Source of the DNA: CAVSWN01 sp046728115
GTDB taxonomy: Bacteria > Acidobacteriota > Vicinamibacteria > Vicinamibacterales > CAVVIG01
NCBI GenBank assembly: GCA_046728115.1
Contig: JBKPDW010000132.1
Coordinates: forward strand, 1 to 15,838
Direction: 5' to 3'
DNA length: 15,838 nt
The translations under genes and the position numbers were made by a program. The notes beneath the pieces were generated by a model. That model was not told the DNA's origin and did not search any database. It worked only from the letters and a program-made list of their open reading frames with translations. Positions within the stretch are counted from its first letter, which is position 1. Every line of letters starts with the position of its first letter. Positions 12,816 through 15,838 of the stretch are shown in pieces.

Positions 12816-14302
12816 GGCTCCTGCCTGCGCTCGTACGTGCCCACGAGCTCGCCTTGCGCGATCACATGTCCGTCTATCGCCGCCAGCAGATCCGCACGAG
12901 TCAACCCGGGCTTCAGGTCCATCTCTGCGTCGAGGGCGTACACGACGAAGTGATAGTGGTGCACCTTTCCTGGAGGCGGTGCGGGACCACGATAGAACGG
13001 CCGGCGAAATCCAGAGAGTCCCTGTACGGCGCCGGCGATTTCGGCCGGCATCGGGGCATCCGGTTCGAACGGTATGTTGTCGGGCAGCCCCCTCGCCGAC
13101 ACCGGAATCCTGTAGATCACCCAGTGCACGAACGGCGGCGGGTTGCCGGCATCCGGATCCTCGCAGATTACGGCCAGCTGCCGGGCGTTCGCGGGAACGT
13201 TCGTCCACGTCAGCGGCGGGGAGACGTTACGGCCGTCGGCCGTGTAGTCTCTTGGGATCGGTTGACCGTCCTTGATCGTCGGGCTCTCGACGGTCATCGG
13301 CGCTGGGCCGCTTTGGCCCGCGCTGGCGGACCGCAGCAGCGCGATAACGGTTTCCTCTCGCGACAGCTCGGCAAACATCGCGGGAGTGCGCTCGAGGTTG
13401 TCCATGGCGCGCGGATTCGCGCCTTTGGCAAGCAACAGCCTCACGAGATCCGGCGATCCCGATTGAGCTGCCAGCATCAGCGGCGTCAAACCGTTCGCGT
13501 CGTGCTGATTGACATCGGCGCCGGCCGCGATCAAATGACGAACTCCGTCCAGACAGCCGCCGGCGGCGGCCAGCAAAAGGAGCGAACGGCCGCGCGCCGC
13601 GTTGGTGCTGCCGCCCCGTTTCAGCAGCGACTCGAGCAGGTCGCCGTGGCAGCCTTCGGCTGCGAGCGTCAGCTCGAGATCGCCCCACTTCCCTCCTGCA
13701 TTCGCGAGCGCATCAACGATGTCGGCATGCCCTCTGGCTGCCGCGTAGCGAAGCGCAGACGCACCCGCAACATCGATCGCCTGCACGTCCGCTCCGTGGC
13801 TGACGAGGGCAGACACCACCGGCGCATGCCCGTTCATCGCCGCCGCCATCAACGGCGTCCGGCCTTGCTGATCCGCCGGGCTGGGATCGACTTTGCGCTC
13901 CAGCAACCGCGTGACGACGTCGATGTGACCGCCAAATGCGGCGGCCGTGAGCGCGGTCGCGCCGTCGCGCATGCGAGCGTTGGGATCCGCACCATGCGCG
14001 AGCAGCAGGGCGACGGTCGCGACGCGGTTGGCGGCAGAGGCACGCATCAGCGCGGTGATATCGTCGCGGTCCTTTGCATCGACCTTCGCCCCCACGGCAA
14101 TCAGCATGCCCGCAATGGCCGTCTGTCCCTGCGCTGCAGCCACCATCAACGGCGTCATGCCTGTCTCGTCGGCGTCGTCGACCTTCGCGCCAGCTGCGAG
14201 CAGCGCTTTGACGCTCGACACGTTGCCATCGAGAACGGCATCGCCCAGGCGCGGTGCACCGGCCGCGACTTGCGCTGCAATGGCCAGGGTCAGGAGGAGC
14301 AT
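12812..14302 (-). CDS. secreted ankyrin-repeat / PEBP (YbhB-like) fusion protein
   Basis: A 496-residue protein. Residues 1-16 (MLLLTLAIAAQVAAGA) look like a signal peptide, so it is probably periplasmic. Residues about 18-327 contain eight or nine ankyrin repeats, recognisable by TPLMVAAAQGQ (50-60), ALTAAAFGGHIDVV (117-130), TPLMAAAMNGHAPVV (149-163) and TPLMLAAQSGSPDLV (273-287). Residues about 336-493 form a phosphatidylethanolamine-binding protein domain with DPDA (382-385), HWVIYRIP (393-400), YRGPAPPPGKVHHYHF (437-452) and the C-terminal ELVGTYERR, all typical of bacterial YbhB/YbcL proteins. Ankyrin domains bind proteins; bacterial PEBP domains have no settled activity. The gene is 12 bases after the response regulator and overlaps the Tat-subunit gene, so a role in assembling or protecting the exported dehydrogenase is a reasonable inference. 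Confidence 0.92.
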   Translation of the reverse strand: MLLLTLAIAAQVAAGAPRLGDAVLDGNVSSVKALLAAGAKVDDADETGMTPLMVAAAQGQTAIAGMLIAVGAKVDAKDRDDITALMRASAANRVATVALLLAHGADPNARMRDGATALTAAAFGGHIDVVTRLLERKVDPSPADQQGRTPLMAAAMNGHAPVVSALVSHGADVQAIDVAGASALRYAAARGHADIVDALANAGGKWGDLELTLAAEGCHGDLLESLLKRGGSTNAARGRSLLLLAAAGGCLDGVRHLIAAGADVNQHDANGLTPLMLAAQSGSPDLVRLLLAKGANPRAMDNLERTPAMFAELSREETVIALLRSASAGQSGPAPMTVESPTIKDGQPIPRDYTADGRNVSPPLTWTNVPANARQLAVICEDPDAGNPPPFVHWVIYRIPVSARGLPDNIPFEPDAPMPAEIAGAVQGLSGFRRPFYRGPAPPPGKVHHYHFVVYALDAEMDLKPGLTRADLLAAIDGHVIAQGELVGTYERRQEP

Positions 14303-14314
14303 CGCGGCAGACCC

Positions 14315-14947
14315 CTATACGAGGCCCTTCTGCTGCGCCGCGAGGACCAGCTCGAGACGGCCATCCACTCCGAGCTTGTCGTAGATGTTGTGGAGATGAA
14401 TTTTGACGGTCCCTTCTGTGATGGACAGGCGCTGCGCCAGCTCCTTGTTGCGCATGCCCTGTGCCACGAGGCGGACGATCTCGCTTTCCCGCGGCGTCAG
14501 CGCTGCGTTGGTCTCGCGCGAGGCGTCCCGCCGGCCGCTCCCGACTGCGCGCGCGAGCATCGCACGATCGATGCGACGCTGGCCACGATGCACGTCTCGC
14601 ACGCACTCGACGAGCGCCGCCGGCGACGACTCCTTCAGCACGATCCCAGCGACGCCCAGTCCAACGGCCGACGCAACTTCGTCGTCGCGCATCGCGGCTG
14701 TCAGGATGACGGTGCGGCAGGCGCGCCCTTCGGCCTTCAACGTGCGGAGCACGTCCAGGCCGTGGCGATCCCGCATTTTCAGATCGAGCACCAGCACGTC
14801 CGGGACGTGGGCGCGCACGGCGTCGAGGGCCTCCTCACCGCCGCTGCAGCACTGCAGTACCTCGAAGTCCGTCTCCCGCTCGAACAACCGCTGCAGTCCG
14901 TGCAGGACGATCGGATGGTCGTCCACGAGAATCAGCCTGATCGCCAT
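14315..14947 (-). CDS. NarL/LuxR-family response regulator
   Basis: A 210-residue two-component regulator of ordinary length. Receiver domain residues 3-120: D9 and D10, phosphoacceptor D55 (VLVLDLKM), T83 and K105 (VLKESS) are all present. A LuxR-type helix-turn-helix occupies residues about 149-207 (LTPRESEIVRLVAQGMRNKELAQRL, then TVKIHLHNIYDKLGV). It should be able to be phosphorylated and bind DNA. ATG 14947 is chosen because it begins the conserved receiver; it lacks a clear ribosome-binding site and overlaps the remnant kinase frame by 16 bases, so translation was probably coupled to the kinase. It is the first intact gene of the unit with the ankyrin-PEBP and dehydrogenase genes, which it may control. 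Its own kinase is broken, so any phosphate must come from elsewhere. Confidence 0.93.
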   Translation of the reverse strand: MAIRLILVDDHPIVLHGLQRLFERETDFEVLQCCSGGEEALDAVRAHVPDVLVLDLKMRDRHGLDVLRTLKAEGRACRTVILTAAMRDDEVASAVGLGVAGIVLKESSPAALVECVRDVHRGQRRIDRAMLARAVGSGRRDASRETNAALTPRESEIVRLVAQGMRNKELAQRLSITEGTVKIHLHNIYDKLGVDGRLELVLAAQQKGLV

Positions 14948-15540
14948 GGTTGTACGTGGGCAGCGACCGGCAGCCGCATCTCCACCTTCGATCCTGATGC
15001 GCTCGACTCCACCGACACATTTCCACCGAGCGACGCAACCCGGTCGCAGAGGATCGCCGGCCCCAGATTCTGTCGTACGAGCGCCGCGTGATCGTAGTGC
15101 CCTTGGAACGGGAAACCGTGGCCATCGTCCGCGACGATGACGCGGAGGCCGTCCGACGGGCTTCGTAATGTCACGGCCACGCGAGACGGACGAGCGTGCT
15201 TCAATGCGTTCACCACGGCACGATGTCGAGCCATCCGGCGATCCGTCCGATTTCGTCGCGAAGCCGCGCCTCGTGTCGTCCAAGATAGACGAGGAGGACC
15301 GACACCACAACGAGATAACCTGCGCGGATGATGAAACGGTTCAGCTCGAACCGTCCGGGCCGGAACGGAAAGCTCATCGACAGCGCGACCGACACGACGG
15401 CAATCAACCACCGCCGGCGTCGTTGCCAGCACGCCGTGCCATCCCCACCGCACGGCGCCACAGAACAACGAGAAAATGGAAGTAGGTGAAAAACGGGCTC
15501 GACGCGATACGGCCCTTCCGGCATCCGGCATATCGTAAGA
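14932..15540 (-). pseudogene. decayed sensor histidine kinase
   Basis: Kinase-like sequence appears in pieces in three frames. About 15530-15465 reads RIASSPFFTYFHFLVVL in one frame; about 15468-15410 reads CGAVRWGWHGVLATTPAVV in a second; about 15410-15220 reads AVVSVALSMSF, then RFIIRAGYLVVVSVLLVYLG and RHEARLRDEIGRIAGW in a third, stopping at 15210. These make one continuous multi-helix membrane sensor region. Directly afterwards, in the second frame, NALKHARPSRVAVTL begins the HATPase_c domain, with G1 DDGHGF, G2 LGPAILCDRVASLGG and a stop at 14932. Everything normally between, including the dimerisation/phosphoacceptor histidine domain, is missing. So there are at least two frameshifts and an internal deletion. 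The remaining ATPase part could be made alone but could not phosphorylate itself. Sequencing error could explain the frameshifts, not the missing domain. Confidence 0.8.
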
Positions 15541-15570
15541 CAAAGCAGGGCTTGCGCTCTGTGATGGCGA

Positions 15571-15619
15571 GTCGGGGGTCGGGTTGAGGAGTGGGGATCG
15601 GGAATTGGGGATTGGTTGA
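15571..15619. repeat. G-rich tandem degenerate heptanucleotide repeats
   Basis: Seven consecutive 7-base units can be laid out, from GTCGGGG and GTCGGGT to TGGGGAT, CGGGAAT, TGGGGAT and TGGTTGA. TGGGGAT occurs twice. The array has at least five runs of three or more G, so a G-quadruplex on the plus strand is possible. It lies between the decayed kinase and the acetyltransferase start, only 4 bases from the latter's ATG. Confidence 0.65.
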
Positions 15620-15623
15620 GGAG

Positions 15624-15838
15624 ATGAATTACGAGCTCAATAGCTTGGGACAGCCGGTCGGCGAGCCGGTTGTCGGTTGGTCGGCGCCGCCGTGGCCCTC
15701 CGCCGAACCGATGGTCGGAAGGCTGTGTCGGCTCGAACGGCTCGACGTCGCTCGCCATGCCGCGGATCTACACACCGCGAACATGACGGATTCCGAACAC
15801 CGCAACTGGACCTATCTGCCATACGGTCCGTTCGAGAC
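15624..15838 (+). CDS. GNAT-family N-acetyltransferase (C-terminus outside window)
   Basis: Seventy-one residues are visible, starting MNYELNSLGQPVGEPVVGWS. The segment MVGRLCRLERLDVARHAADLHTAN followed by WTYLPYGPFE is the characteristic start of RimJ/RimL-like GNAT acetyltransferases, which use acetyl-CoA to acetylate amines on proteins or small molecules. The acetyl-CoA-binding motif lies beyond the window edge. The ATG at 15624 has GAGGAG directly adjacent, an unusually short spacing, but no other start gives this N-terminus. The gene is divergent from the kinase remnant and preceded by the G-rich heptad array. Substrate cannot be predicted. Confidence 0.85.
   Translation, partial: MNYELNSLGQPVGEPVVGWSAPPWPSAEPMVGRLCRLERLDVARHAADLHTANMTDSEHRNWTYLPYGPFE

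Noticed and set aside
12078..13208. Longer form (376 residues) of the gluconate dehydrogenase subunit 3-like protein
   Set aside because: The extra N-terminal part is an out-of-frame reading of the PEBP domain. The ATG at 12815 gives a proper Tat signal and a coupled ATGA start.
12854..15091. A 745-codon open frame on the plus strand across the ankyrin-PEBP and response-regulator genes
   Set aside because: It is antisense to two genes with clear domains, shows no domain itself, and ignores their boundaries; long antisense frames are common at high GC.

Overview
The window is a GC-rich, densely coded bacterial chromosome segment with no phage, IS, CRISPR or RNA genes that I can see. Several details fit Acidobacteriota, perhaps the Vicinamibacteria: the mix of a sigma-54 regulator, a leucine-degradation (liu) cluster, YtxH/DUF948-like membrane proteins, a Tat-dependent GMC dehydrogenase and secreted ankyrin proteins. 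No marker gene is present, so this placement is inference. No stretch over 300 bases lacks a gene or gene remnant. The longest plain intergenic gap is 8720-8939.

Region 1 (1-2079, minus strand): a sigma-54-dependent response regulator (658-2079), then a YtxH-like protein (202-477) and the start of a small membrane protein cut by the window edge (1-192). A sigma-54-like promoter sequence and a sigma-70-like promoter overlap just upstream of the YtxH gene.

Region 2 (2080-7808, plus strand): a divergent promoter region, then a tiny zinc-ribbon protein and the leucine/isovalerate catabolic genes. These are methylcrotonyl-CoA carboxylase carboxyltransferase (liuB), methylglutaconyl-CoA hydratase (liuC), a biotin carboxylase and a separate biotin carrier protein that together replace the usual fused LiuD, and HMG-CoA lyase (liuE). 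Together they convert 3-methylcrotonyl-CoA to acetoacetate and acetyl-CoA. Isovaleryl-CoA dehydrogenase (liuA) is not in the window. The spacer between liuC and the biotin carboxylase gene is exactly five degenerate heptanucleotide repeats.

Region 3 (7805-10352): a ferredoxin-like protein with unusual cysteine spacing, whose stop codon overlaps that of liuE tail to tail; a lone type IV pilin-like protein; and, divergently, a secreted M48 metalloprotease with an extra C-terminal domain.

Region 4 (10364-15540, minus strand): a compact operon, read from high to low coordinates. It holds a decayed sensor histidine kinase, an intact LuxR-type response regulator, a secreted ankyrin-repeat/PEBP fusion protein, a Tat-signal gluconate 2-dehydrogenase subunit 3-like protein and a GMC flavoprotein oxidoreductase. 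The last three are overlapping or separated by 4 bp, suggesting an exported dehydrogenase with a dedicated ankyrin-PEBP partner. This is the least conventional part of the window.

Region 5 (15571-15838, plus strand): G-rich heptad repeats followed by the start of a GNAT acetyltransferase cut by the window edge.
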